From Bondarzewia mesenterica (taxonomy: Eukaryota; Basidiomycota; Agaricomycetes; Russulales; Bondarzewiaceae), in NCBI GenBank assembly GCA_004802705.1, contig SGPL01000116.1, positions 1-64,000 of the forward strand: a stretch of DNA of 64,000 nt, given 5' to 3'. The position numbers and the translations under genes were made by a program. Below the pieces are notes generated by a model. The model searched no databases, was not told where the DNA came from, and was given only the letters and a program-made list of their open reading frames with translations. Below are positions 34,868 through 45,274 of the stretch, piece after piece (the stretch's first letter is position 1; each line of letters opens with the position of its first letter).

Positions 34868-37632
34868 CTACAATGCCTCGATTCGCCTCCTCGTCTCCTC
34901 CACCTTCTCCTTGAACACCGCGATCTGATTCTCGATCTCTAACCTCACTTGCTCAGCCTTGATATCAATCTGCCGCCGTATCCACTGCTCTACAGTCATG
35001 CCGCGCTCCTCCTCGGTCAGCGTCCCTGGGGGTATCAAGGACTGAGTAAGGCCAATTTCGTTGACTACAGCTTCGGGATTGATATGAGAGTTGGATTCAA
35101 GTGATGAAAGGGTAGGGAGAGAAGAAGATGCAGGTGGTGGAAGTGGTGATGAATCGGGTAGCGGGTGTGTCGTAGTTCGGGATGGCGTCGTTGGGCGTCG
35201 GGGTGGGGAAAGCGAACGGTGAGGAGGTGAGGCAGGCACTTGGTCGGGAGAGAATCGTCGAGATGGATTTATATCCTCCACGTCTGCCATCTCAACCTCT
35301 TCTGGTTCCGGTATACGTCCCTCGGGCTGAAGAGCAGCATTCTTCATGGAACGGCTCTTCTGTTCCTCAGACGGCCTCGCGGATAATGAAGGGGGCACCT
35401 CGCCATCGTCCACGTCCATCCGATCATCCTGACCCTGAAAGAGATTAAGAGATTTGGAAGAAGGTCCGGCCTTCTTCGCAGCTGTCTTTGATGCCCGCTG
35501 CAATGACGGCATCTCACGGCGATCTTTCTCCACTCCATTCGCTCGTTGTGCGTCCAGCGGTCGCGGGGCTGCTACACCGTTCACTTTACCCCAAGACGTC
35601 TTCTCTGCATCAAGTGATCCTGGTTCGGGAACCGTCTCCATAATGGCATCGAAATCCTCCAGGGGTGCGGTAGCTGGGGAGACGTCTCGCTCGTGTGACT
35701 TCTTCTCCGTCTTCGATGGCTGTTTGCTCTTTCTGTCAGCTGTCCCATTTTGCCCGGGGACGTCGTCCTCTTGCTCAGACGAAGTGACCACAACTCTCGC
35801 CTTGGCCTTTGACAGCTTTTTCGAAACGGGCTTTGGCGGTGGTTTATCGTCCTCGTCCTCCTCGTCCATTACGACATCTTCTGGGGGTGGTGGGGCAGAT
35901 GGCGCTTTCGCCTTACGCACCTCCTTTTCCAGTTTGGCGAGTAGTCGCGATGAGGGGGAGTCGTCGTCCGCACTATCTTCGTCCCACTCCAGCGATGCAG
36001 GTTTCGGAGCAGCCTTCGCCTTCGCCACCTTGAGGGCTGCTTTCGGCCTGGACTCCGGGACCGTTAGCGGCTCCTCGTCCTCCGTCGCGCTCTCCACAAT
36101 CCTCTTCTTCCCCTTCCGCACAGGTTTTACCCCCAAATCGGGATCATCACCTCCTGCAAGTTCGTCCTCCGACTCTACCACCTTCCTCGGGCGGCCCACC
36201 CTCGGCTTCGACTTCGACTTTGCGTCTGCCTCCTCCATAGAGGCAGCCTCGTCGTCTACAGCCACCACCTTCTTTCTGGGCCGCCCAACTTTCTTCTTGG
36301 GGACCATCTCGCGCTCCTCATCCGTCTCGACCACTTTTTTGCTCTTGCCCTTCCTCGTTGACTTTGAAGCAGTAGCCTCCTTCACCACCTCAACCCCTTT
36401 AGTCTCCTTAGCGCTGGCTTTCCCCCCTGCACCGTTCACCGCAACTTCACCCTCTTCTTCACCCTCTTCTTCAATGACCTCAATCCTCTTCTTTGTTTTC
36501 TCTTTGCCCTTTCCCTTGCCTCGCACACTCCTCCCTAAAGCCCCTCGTCCAGCATCGCTTCCACTTGCTTCCTCCTCGACTTCTGACGGTGGCTTACTTC
36601 TGGAAGACCTTACAGACCGTCTCAGAGGATCCGCTGCTATGCTCGACGTTGATCGTTTGATCCTGCGACGTGGTGCGGGTTCCGCCGGCTCGTCTTCCGA
36701 GTCAGATTGCGACGCATCTGATGCGTTTCGTTCCGATGGAAGAGGTTTTTTGGATCCAGCTCGCGATCGAGGTTTGGTACTAGTGCGTGAAGACGGTGCA
36801 CGCGTAGTCGATTTGGCTAACGAAGTCCCGGATGCAGTGGGCGCCACGGTAGAGAAAAAGGGACATGGCGTGGAAGTCTTCTTTTCTCGTTTACGGTGCT
36901 CTTCTCTATGATGCTGGTCAATTACATGGCATGAGTCACGAACGAAAGCGAGCGCACAGAGGGTCATCATCTGCATCCCAGCCGCTAAGTGAGATATTGC
37001 AGAAAAAACATGTCGCAGTATCGTCTCCGGATGCCTGTGGAGTGTATACGAATCCCGCTCTGGACATCTGCATACTGTTCAGAACAAATAAAAAATCAAG
37101 TTTCAGCACTTTACTACCTTTGATGAGCTGGCACCGTGGCCTTTCTCTGAATCGTAAGGCCACCATCCATTCGTCTTGAATGTAGTTAATCGGGCCTTGT
37201 CCATGGTCTTACCCGTTGGCGAATACGCAGGATCTTTCAATGCAGGAGCCCTGGCAAGAAACTTATTGAGTCACCGTCGTGGGTATATTCCATAAGAGCA
37301 AAAGATGCATACTTTCCCCTCCTGGTACCATCGCCCATCCCGCACCTGACAAGCGCCCACGCGCACTGGTCTCTGCACTTGTCCCAATGTATCGCAAACG
37401 GATCGTCGGCCTCTTCCCAGCCACTAAGCTCCTTATTGCATAAATAGCAAACAACATTGTCCCGGTCATCCCAGCTCGGGTTGAAATAGAAGCCAGCCTC
37501 TGCTAGCGCGTTGGGAGTCGCGGCGAAGTTATCTGGATGTGGCCATTTGACAGAGACGGTGCGCTTGCTAGATGAGTGCTTTACGCGCTTCGATTTAGTG
37601 AAGGAATCAAGACGAGCTTGGAGAACCTCCAT
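34868..37632 (-). CDS. BIR1: Survivin-like BIR-domain protein (chromosomal passenger complex)
   Basis: Four exons: 37632-37313, 37250-37118, 37067-36958 and 36905-34868, total 2601 nt and 866 residues. Two BIR domains are visible. BIR1 (residues about 30-105) has A-G-F-Y-F-N-P and C-Y-L-C followed by 16 residues and His. BIR2 (about 125-205) has G-W-W-P-Y, A-G-F-V-Y-T-P and C-F-F-C followed by 16 residues and His; a 52-nt intron splits it just before that His. The long middle is charged and disordered, with two AT-hook-like G-R-P-R-K cores (DNA at about 36186-36200 and 36276-36290). The C-terminal 60 residues form a helix (M-T-V-E-Q-W-I-R-R-Q-I onward). In fungi this protein scaffolds Aurora kinase at centromeres. 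It diverges from WAPL across 215 bp. Confidence 0.92.
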
Positions 37633-37847
37633 TCAAGTCTGAATAAGGACAGGAGCCGGAGGGTAAAATGGTCTCGAAGATTTCGAGATGTCAAGGACGT
37701 CTCGAAGAGTGTGACAAAGCGTGATGAACGCGTCGCATCACGCAGTGTCACATTGTAAGCGATTCATAATTGGTCACGACCCCGGGAACCCGGAGTGGGT
37801 CGCGACTGGGCCGAACTCCAAGGAACTTATCATTTTCTTCCACTACC
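37633..37847. promoter_or_regulatory. Bidirectional BIR1/WAPL promoter with ACGCGT box at 37728-37733
   Basis: The 215 bases between the two ATGs must hold both promoters. An ACGCGT hexamer (MluI cell-cycle box, bound by MBF in yeasts to drive G1/S genes) lies at 37728-37733, about 95 bases from the BIR1 start and 115 from the WAPL start. Being palindromic, it could serve both directions. The binding role is inferred from yeasts. Confidence 0.55.
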
Positions 37848-40800
37848 ATGAGCTCTCAGATTACCTATAGTCGCAAAGCTCACAAACGACAACGTCTACG
37901 CATAGAATCCGATGACGAAAATGACGACATCTCACCCTCCCCAGACTCGCCTGCGCCGATACCACCTGTCCATCACGCCCGGAAACGCCCAAGGGTCCAG
38001 GTTGAAGTAGTGCTGCCTCTGTCTCCGTCAAAATCTACACCGTCTCCACCAAAGGCTGGTGATGGCAGGGGTGATCTGTTCACGGGATCGAGCAGGAAGA
38101 GGTTCGGCGGAGAGTCGCCGGAGAGGGGACAGTCGCCAAAGAAAAGGGCGCAAGTAGAGGTGCTGTTACCATCTCCTCATAGGAAGTCATCTTCACCATG
38201 GAGAGTCCGAGATGTGGCACCATCGTCAAGTGGACCGAGAAAGGTGATGAAATATGCGGAAGAGTCTTCTGACCGCGGGCATCCGGAAGGGCAAATGTCA
38301 TCTCCGAAGAAACGGCTTAAGGTTGAAGTGCTGCTTCAGTCTCCTCGCAAGAGGACACCATCCTCGCAGAAAGTTCGTGAAGGAGACATGCCTTTTCATT
38401 CCTCTCACAAGCGGAGAACTCCTGGTAGAGAGTCTCCAGAGGTAGAGCACGCATCATCTTCCAAGAAACCCAGGTCAACACTTGATCCTAAAGGTGCGTT
38501 TGCTCTGTTTGCCTCGAGCTTTCCATGCTCCAAATGAGTTTATGTAGTTTTTTCATCTTCTCATTCTTCAGCATTTACATCGTACAGTCTCGGGAGTAGT
38601 ATGAAACAGAGTAGTATGAGACAGTCCAGTTCTACCACCGGAAAACGTGGTACGTCTGAATTGTCTTCTTCCTGTGTGGTATAATTGAATCTATTGCTTT
38701 CATTAACCAGCATCCACATCTCACCAGGTTGAGGGAAACATTCCTGACGAAGGTACGTCACTTACGAATCTCGGACTGATTTGTGTAAATTTGCTTGTCT
38801 CCAGATGACACCCTTCCCGTGTTGAAAGAGGCAGCTGGCAAGCTCTCCATCAATGTTCCTCAAACGAATACCACTAGGGTCTCAGGAAGTAACACTCAGT
38901 TCGTGGACTTATCTACCAAAGGTGGGCATTATGTTTCACTAGTTACGGTTTTGTGTGGCACCCGAGGCATACCGATTGAGTACACCGCCGGCGACCTCTA
39001 TGCTTTTTCACTTCTCGAAGAAAGGGTATCTTGTAGTATTATAGCTTTGCTACGCCCTTCATGTCATGTTCGGGCGGCCATCTGCGAAGCGGCTTTGTTA
39101 TCTCTCGGTTATGTAGGGTACAACACTGCCTTGCACTCTCGTGCTGCTTCTGCACACATATGGACTCATCTCATAACTGTGATTGTAGGATTCACGTCAA
39201 TGTCGAAGACAATTACTTCACGAGGAAAACTTCGGAGTAAGTCTACCTTAGCTTGCTTTGCTAACGAGCTCATCGTATTCTAGATACAGATGTTGCAAAT
39301 AGTGTCCTAAAGCCTACATCAAGGCCCTCAATGACTATCGGGGCACCTGCGCAAAAAGGTCATGTCTCTTGGAGTCCTACGAAGCCAAACGTCATGAGTA
39401 CCGGTATGCTTATTCTCAGTGTACTACTGATAGCGTAGGTTGACACATAAACGGGTCTTCAGGACTTTCTCGGAGACCAATTACACCTCCGCCACAGTCT
39501 AGGCACTTACCTGCCACAGTGTCATCACCTAGCAAGCCACTCGTCACTTATCTCACTCGCACTCCGACCAAATCTTTTTCCTTCGATTCGTCGTCTCCGC
39601 TCACCCCCCTCCCACACGAATCACCACTAGCCCGCACATCTAGCACACCAATGAAGCCCTTAGAACTGTCACGGACACCCACACCAAAAAGTCCAGCGAA
39701 AGATCTATCCAAGCTCTTCAAATTCGATTCTATTAAGGCCGGCCCTTCGAGATCACCACCAAAGCCGAAGCTCCCTATAGCAAAGCGCATGCTCTCCCGT
39801 TCACGCACTGAGTCATCTCTTGATTCCTTCCTCAGCAAACGAAATGACTCAATCATCTCGATATCGTCATCCGGGTCGCCTCGACGCCTCGGTAGCTCTC
39901 GCACTGGCACATTCATTGATATCGCGGATGCTGGGACGTCTCAGTCTCCCAGCAGTCCAAATGGTTCCGCGATGCCGATAAATCCTGCAACAGATGTGGA
40001 ACCACAAATGCGGCCTGCCGCAGTCCCTCTGCCACAGCCTCAGATTCGCACTTACGCAGGTAAATCGCGTTCCTTCCTAGTTCCGCTTCCTGCCGAAGGA
40101 GCACCTGGTCCACCGCAGGATAATGATGATCTTGGAATTGAGGAAATGCGAGAGTCGTACACTGATCTCCGCTTGAGATGGGGCGTGGACAACTCTGAAG
40201 ATGAGCTGCGTCCGCTCTCGCCATCACCTGAGCCCACGACTGGGAAGGGTAAAGGGAAAGCAAAGCAAAGAAGTAGAGTTGTTTTGCCGCCGGGGATGAT
40301 GAATGATTTAAAAAGTATCACGGAATTGAGATCGAAGGGTGAGAGCAGACGATTTATAGATGAGGTCGGCTATTTATTCGAGGGAATGGATATGGGCGTC
40401 GGGCTTGGTGTCCGGAGAGGCAGGCAAGCAGTTCTTATCCTTGTAAAAAGAGCCATGGCTAATAATCTGTATTCAGTGCTCTGGAGATCGTCGCTAAGCT
40501 TTGCGAACCCGATTTTGCTCGTCGAGCCAAAGCAACCGATTTCGTCTTCCGGGCATGGGAAGCTTTACGGGGCGCAGGTGCCGGTGATGGAGACAAAGTG
40601 CTGGATGCAGTTTTGGTCCTTTTCGCTGCGCTCATTTCGCAGACTCCGCGTGATCTGCAGCACCTTGCGCAGAATTCTGATTTCGTGTCGACGTTATGCG
40701 AGATCTTGCCTTCCGTAGAGAGGAACAAGGACCCAATCTTGCTGGTGTCTCGCAGTGGCAATGATTTAGAGCTGAAGAAAATAGGCTTCGGGAAGCCCGA

Positions 40801-42239
40801 GAAGTCAATGGTATATTCTTATACTTCGACTTTCTGACCCTTCTCTGATGGTCATGAATCACTAGCTCGCCAGCTTGAAGACTGTGATCATTAAGAAATC
40901 GGGATTGGTCACTTTGGAAGACTGCCCACCCTTGCGCCAGCTAATTTCCCTGTGCCTTGCAACCCTCCACCCACGTTCCCTTCGATCCAATCAGTTTCGG
41001 TTCATGCACGAGACACTCCTACCTGAGCTTTCATTGTTACCGCCCCGCCTGTCGGCATACGCCGCCGGCCTGCCTCTCCTACCAGAACGTTCCCTGTCAT
41101 CGGGTCCAGATACACCATCTTTTGATCACATCGAGCACTGTCTCCGGATCCTCGATTCTTTTTTACTTGGACGATGGACAGAAGACGATGAGCGAGACAG
41201 CTTGTGCGACGACGTCATTAGTAGCCAAGGGCAGGAGGACTTGATGGACGGTCTAGTCTCCGTCTGCGTCGCCTGCAACATCATACTCAAGGATACCGAG
41301 TTGAAGGACCATCATGCGATAGGTAATTTGCTTACTGTTCTAATATCACTCTATCACTCATATTGTATACCTCCTACTTAGCGAGCAAATGCTTGGAGTC
41401 AGCCCTCCGCGTGCTCATCAACCTCTCGCACGACAACCGCTTCTGGTGCAAACTCCTCCTTCATCACGAGCTCATGATGCCCGTTGTCATCTCTCTCATT
41501 TCACGCCCGCAACAGCAGGCGCGATCTGATCTGAATGACAAGAAGCCGATAGGTGACTCGGGAAATGAGGCGGAAGATGGTGAAAGCGACGCTCAAGCAT
41601 TCGACAGACTGTGTCTAGCGCTTGGGCTCTTAACTAATCTGGTCCAAGCCGGTGACGATGCCAAAGATATCTGTCGTGAAACCAGTGCGTTTCATACAAT
41701 CAATATTCACCTAATGCTCATCATACTTGCAATTAGGAATGAACCCATCATGCCCGGGTAAACGTGCCTGCGCCCGGATATGTTACTGTCCAGAGCGTAT
41801 CGGGGCGCTGGAATGCCTTGTCCGCGTTTATCTCCACCACTGCAGGCGCGAGGCGCTTGAATTGGTCGTGGACGCGGACGATCCGGGTGCGCACATCGTG
41901 CGCGGACACCTCGCGGTACTCTTTGGGCTTCTCATGCGGCAAAGTGCTGCGAACCAGGCGGCTGTGCTTGAGGCATTGCCCGGCTCGACGAGGCGTGCGA
42001 AGTTGGATGCGCTCGTTGGTCATGCGAGAGATTTTGTGGGATTATATGCTGCGTTCATGGTGAGAGTGGCGGGAGGCGTGGGAGAGAAGAATGGTGAAGA
42101 CCAGGAGGACGAGGAGGACGAGGGTCAAGAAGGGGGAAAGAGGGCGAGGATAAGTGTGGAGAAGAAAGGGAGGGAGGGTGCGGACGCGGATGTGGCGAGG
42201 GATATCGTTGCATTTTTGCAGATGCTGCGGGATCAATGA
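37848..42239 (+). CDS. WPL1: Wings-apart-like cohesin-release factor
   Basis: Removes cohesin from chromatin together with Pds5. The start at 37848 opens a disordered, phospho-site-rich N-terminal half (37848-40080) full of S-P and T-P dipeptides. It contains three copies of a P-K-K-R-x-x-V-E-V-L-L-x-S-P element. The WAPL domain (about 40120-42080) is a helical-repeat region with landmarks S-Y-T-D-L-R-L-R-W-G-V-D, F-I-D-E-V-G-Y-L-F-E-G, A-L-E-I-V-A-K-L-C, S-A-L-R-V-L-I-N-L-S-H-D-N and L-A-L-G-L-L-T-N-L-V-Q. The tail is Asp/Glu/Lys-rich and ends M-L-R-D-Q at 42239. About ten exons; small exons between 38560 and 39480 in the disordered part are the least certain. Confidence 0.9.
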
Positions 42240-42398
42240 GGATTGTCATCTGGTTGGTATCTTTGATGACCTTCATGCTATCTTTGTAATGCTATTAGAG
42301 GATTGGAAATATTTTATGTTCCGTTTGTCTCGTCATTTCATGTCGTTCAGCAGTGCTCTACATCAACGAGCGACAAGCACATCACTACTCAAGCCGAC

Positions 42399-43774
42399 TC
42401 ACGCATCATCGTTCAACTCGACCTGAGCAACTCTCATCTGCTCGAACAATCCATGCTGCTCTCCAAGCCCATATGAGAACGTCATACGTTGGAGGATGGA
42501 TGGCCCTGATTCCGAATCAAGCTCTAGCTACGGGCCATCGTGATATGAGGTCTGCACGCTGGATCGTTATTCGGTGCGGATAGGGAAAACGCACCATGGA
42601 TATGATGTCATCCAGGAGATGGGCTTGTCCGACGGCCATGCCTGTCAGGCCGATATAATTTGCGTTGACGATGTGCACGTGGAAGTGATCTGGTGAGGTA
42701 GTCAGCTTCAACCATTCTCAACTGAGCATCAATATGGAAGGGAGCAAAAATCAAGTCCGCCAGGAGACGCACAGTAGCTAGGCTGGTAATGCACGTAGCA
42801 TCTGATCTCGCTGTGCTCCAGGCCCCACCCTTCTTTCACGGCTTTTCTAGCCTCTCTCCGAATCGCCTTCAACAGTGGTATGTGTGTTCTGTTGAGATCG
42901 CGAAGGCTTCGGATCGATTTGGAAAGGGCAATTGCTACAAGGTAGAGAGACGAGACTGTCGTCAGGTCCCATTTCATGTCAGGGAGAATGAGGAAGCCTT
43001 GATCCGGGGACTCTGAGGCAGGCGAGCGGAATAGGACTTTCTCGGCTTCGGAATGGCCGGAGAGGATGTCTTCTACCCTGATTTGTTTTGAGAAGAGGCA
43101 AAAAAATCATAGATAGGTATAATTAAATGGATCTCTGTACCATTGAGTACGGGAGGCCGGAAGATTGTTGAGGTAAGGTTTGACGATACGCTCGTAAAGA
43201 GCAGGCGTCTCATGCACGATATGGATCTGTTGTCTGGAGTACTAGACACTGTCGTCAACATGACAGGGCGATTACCTTTGGCCGGGGAGCGTGGGAATGT
43301 GGGGGGGATAGTAGCGACAAACCTTGCGAATATGGACTTCCGTAGCAGGGCAGATGACGTTGATTTTGACATCAGGTCTCTCCTCCGAGGCTTTTATCCA
43401 GCCAAAGAGCCATGTATACTGAGTCGGGTTGATTAAAAGTTAGTCGTTCAGATAATGAGAAACCGATACAACTTCGTTTCGCGACAGGGCATGAAACTTA
43501 CGATGTCTGTGCTCTCGATGAGCTTAGTGCTGCCAATAAGATCATCAGAGAAAGACGACAACGCCGTCTTTTCTATCCGAATGATCGTAGGACTGGGTAT
43601 AGCCTCGACTTCGGGCGTGCCTTTAGTAGCAATGTATCCTAGAATCGTTATGGAATGGGCAATAGGATCTGATCCTTGCGATGAGCAATTGCACGCATAC
43701 TACAAGTCCATATGTCTATGAATACCTTCGTTGAGTATACGCTCGAAGTGAAATTGTTTGAGATCAAAAGACAT
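42399..43774 (-). CDS. DCPS: Scavenger mRNA-decapping enzyme DcpS (m7GpppX diphosphatase, HIT family)
   Basis: Hydrolyses the cap dinucleotide left by 3'-to-5' mRNA decay. The start at 43774 gives M-S-F-D-L-K-Q-F-H-F-E-R. The N-terminal dimerisation domain includes T-A-L-S-S-F-S-D-D-L and the Y-T-W-L-F-G-W cap-contact region, then K-I-N-V-I-C-P-A-T-E-V-H-I-R-K. The C-terminal HIT domain has D-M-K-W-D, Y-L-V-A-I-A, S-I-R-S-L-R-D-L, Y-V-H-Y-Q-P-S-Y, then the catalytic H-F-H-V-H-I-V-N (about 42655-42685), G-Q-A-H-L-L-D-D-I-I-S-M, and after a 67-nt intron (42528-42594) L-E-L-D-S-E-S-G-P-S and Y-G-L-G-E-Q-H-G-L to a TGA at 42399-42401. Convergent with WAPL, about 160 bases apart. All family landmarks are present, so it should be active. 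Confidence 0.93.
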
Positions 43775-45274
43775 CCTATGAGAATATGGCCGTAGTATCA
43801 GTAATTTCAAAGGTGAAAGAATGAAGAACAGAAAATTGGATCGACTCGTTGGGCTGCCGGGAATGCGCACAGCCCCGAGCCCTCTGAGTCTCAACGGTCA
43901 TCGTTGAATCATGCAATCGCGCCAGGTAGTCACACTGTTCCAAAATCAAACATGAGTATGTACTGAGCACTGACAATTTCTACGACGGTGGGATACCGAG
44001 TTCTTCGCTGAAAAGTCTACACGCACACAGGCTGGCACCCTCTGGCACCGTTGTGGATCTGTGGATCTGCCACTAGCGATCGAGTGCGGAGTCATGTGAA
44101 GATAATTTTCTGTCCCGTGACCATGTTGCACGCGCTTACGCCCCCGCGAGTACGAGCGGGTTTCATGGTCATTTACTTTTCAGTCCGTCTCCTCGTGTGT
44201 CCTCATATAGATATTGAAGATTGAAGTTCGATAATGATCTTTATTTGTTTATTACACCGGCCGCAAGCCTTTCCAACGTATGGTCTTAACCATCTCATCC
44301 ACGAGCGCCAATTTTTCTAGATATCGCGTTGCAAGAACACGTAGGGAGACTCCATGGTAGCTCTAAATCTGAAGTGCGGCTACGGTAACGGCAGAGTTCG
44401 GTTTGTTTCAGTATTGTCAAATCTCTTTGATTGATCATTCAAAGAGATCGATCAACGGTCAATATCATTTCAGCCGACCACCAGAAAGAAGGATAGATTT
44501 ACCCTCAGAGGAGCTGCTTGCTGACTCGGACATATATTACAGGTCATAGTTGGCAGCATATGCAGAAGGAGCTGCAAATTAGTTGACTGTGTGCACGCGC
44601 GCTTCAAACTTCGGCTTGTGAAACAACGAGGAAGCGAAGCATCACACGCCTTGTTGGGATGCTGATCTGCCTTCTCCAAGACAGCCATGATGAGACCACG
44701 CTATTGGTTAACGGCATGCCGAAGGATGCAATATGGCACAAACATGACTGATCCTGTCCGAGCGTCTCTCTATCCCCCACTTCTTCTCTTTCTCTATTGC
44801 TGTCAGCATTTTTTTTTTCGAGTGAATCGAAAGGAGCGGCTGCGAAGTTGGATAGGCATCGGAGACCAGCGGAGACCAGGTGAGCCATTCGGCGAGAGCT
44901 TTGTAACTGTGGTTCTCTTATATGTGCCACACTTCCTGGTTGAAGACAACCGATTAGTTGATCAGAATTCGGGAAACCTGGACGCAGGATTTCATCTCGA
45001 AAAGTCAGTATACGTATGCTCTTGTGATTCGCGTGTTGGCCTACATCAAGTGGGCTCCAAACGAGACGTGCAAGCGTGGCTGGCCCACTATTGGCACTCA
45101 ATGCATGTTTGCGATACTGTTGTGTTCCCTTCGCCATGCTCTTTGGCCATGCGATCCAAATTAGCATGACATGCCGCCCTCTTCAAAAGCTTCAAGATCT
45201 ATCTTCTTCTCTTGTACATCCGAAAATAAAACTGATCCCGTACCCTGCACCATTTGCGCTGTTTTCTCATTAGG
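43775..45274. other. Intergenic, no supportable gene
   Basis: Long overlapping frames occur on both strands at 44604-45169, but neither has motifs and each mirrors the other, so I do not call them. The region holds the DcpS promoter and the upstream region of the membrane protein at 45275. Confidence 0.4.

Noticed and set aside
35454..36911. A 485-residue plus-strand open frame opposite BIR1
   Set aside because: It is the antisense shadow of the Lys/Glu/Ser-rich BIR1 exon. Its composition (Ser/Phe/Thr runs) follows from the complement, and it has no motifs of its own.
44604..45169. Long overlapping frames on both strands (187 and 160 codons)
   Set aside because: Neither has a recognisable domain, splice support or coding-like periodicity, and they mirror each other. 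One may be real but cannot be supported.
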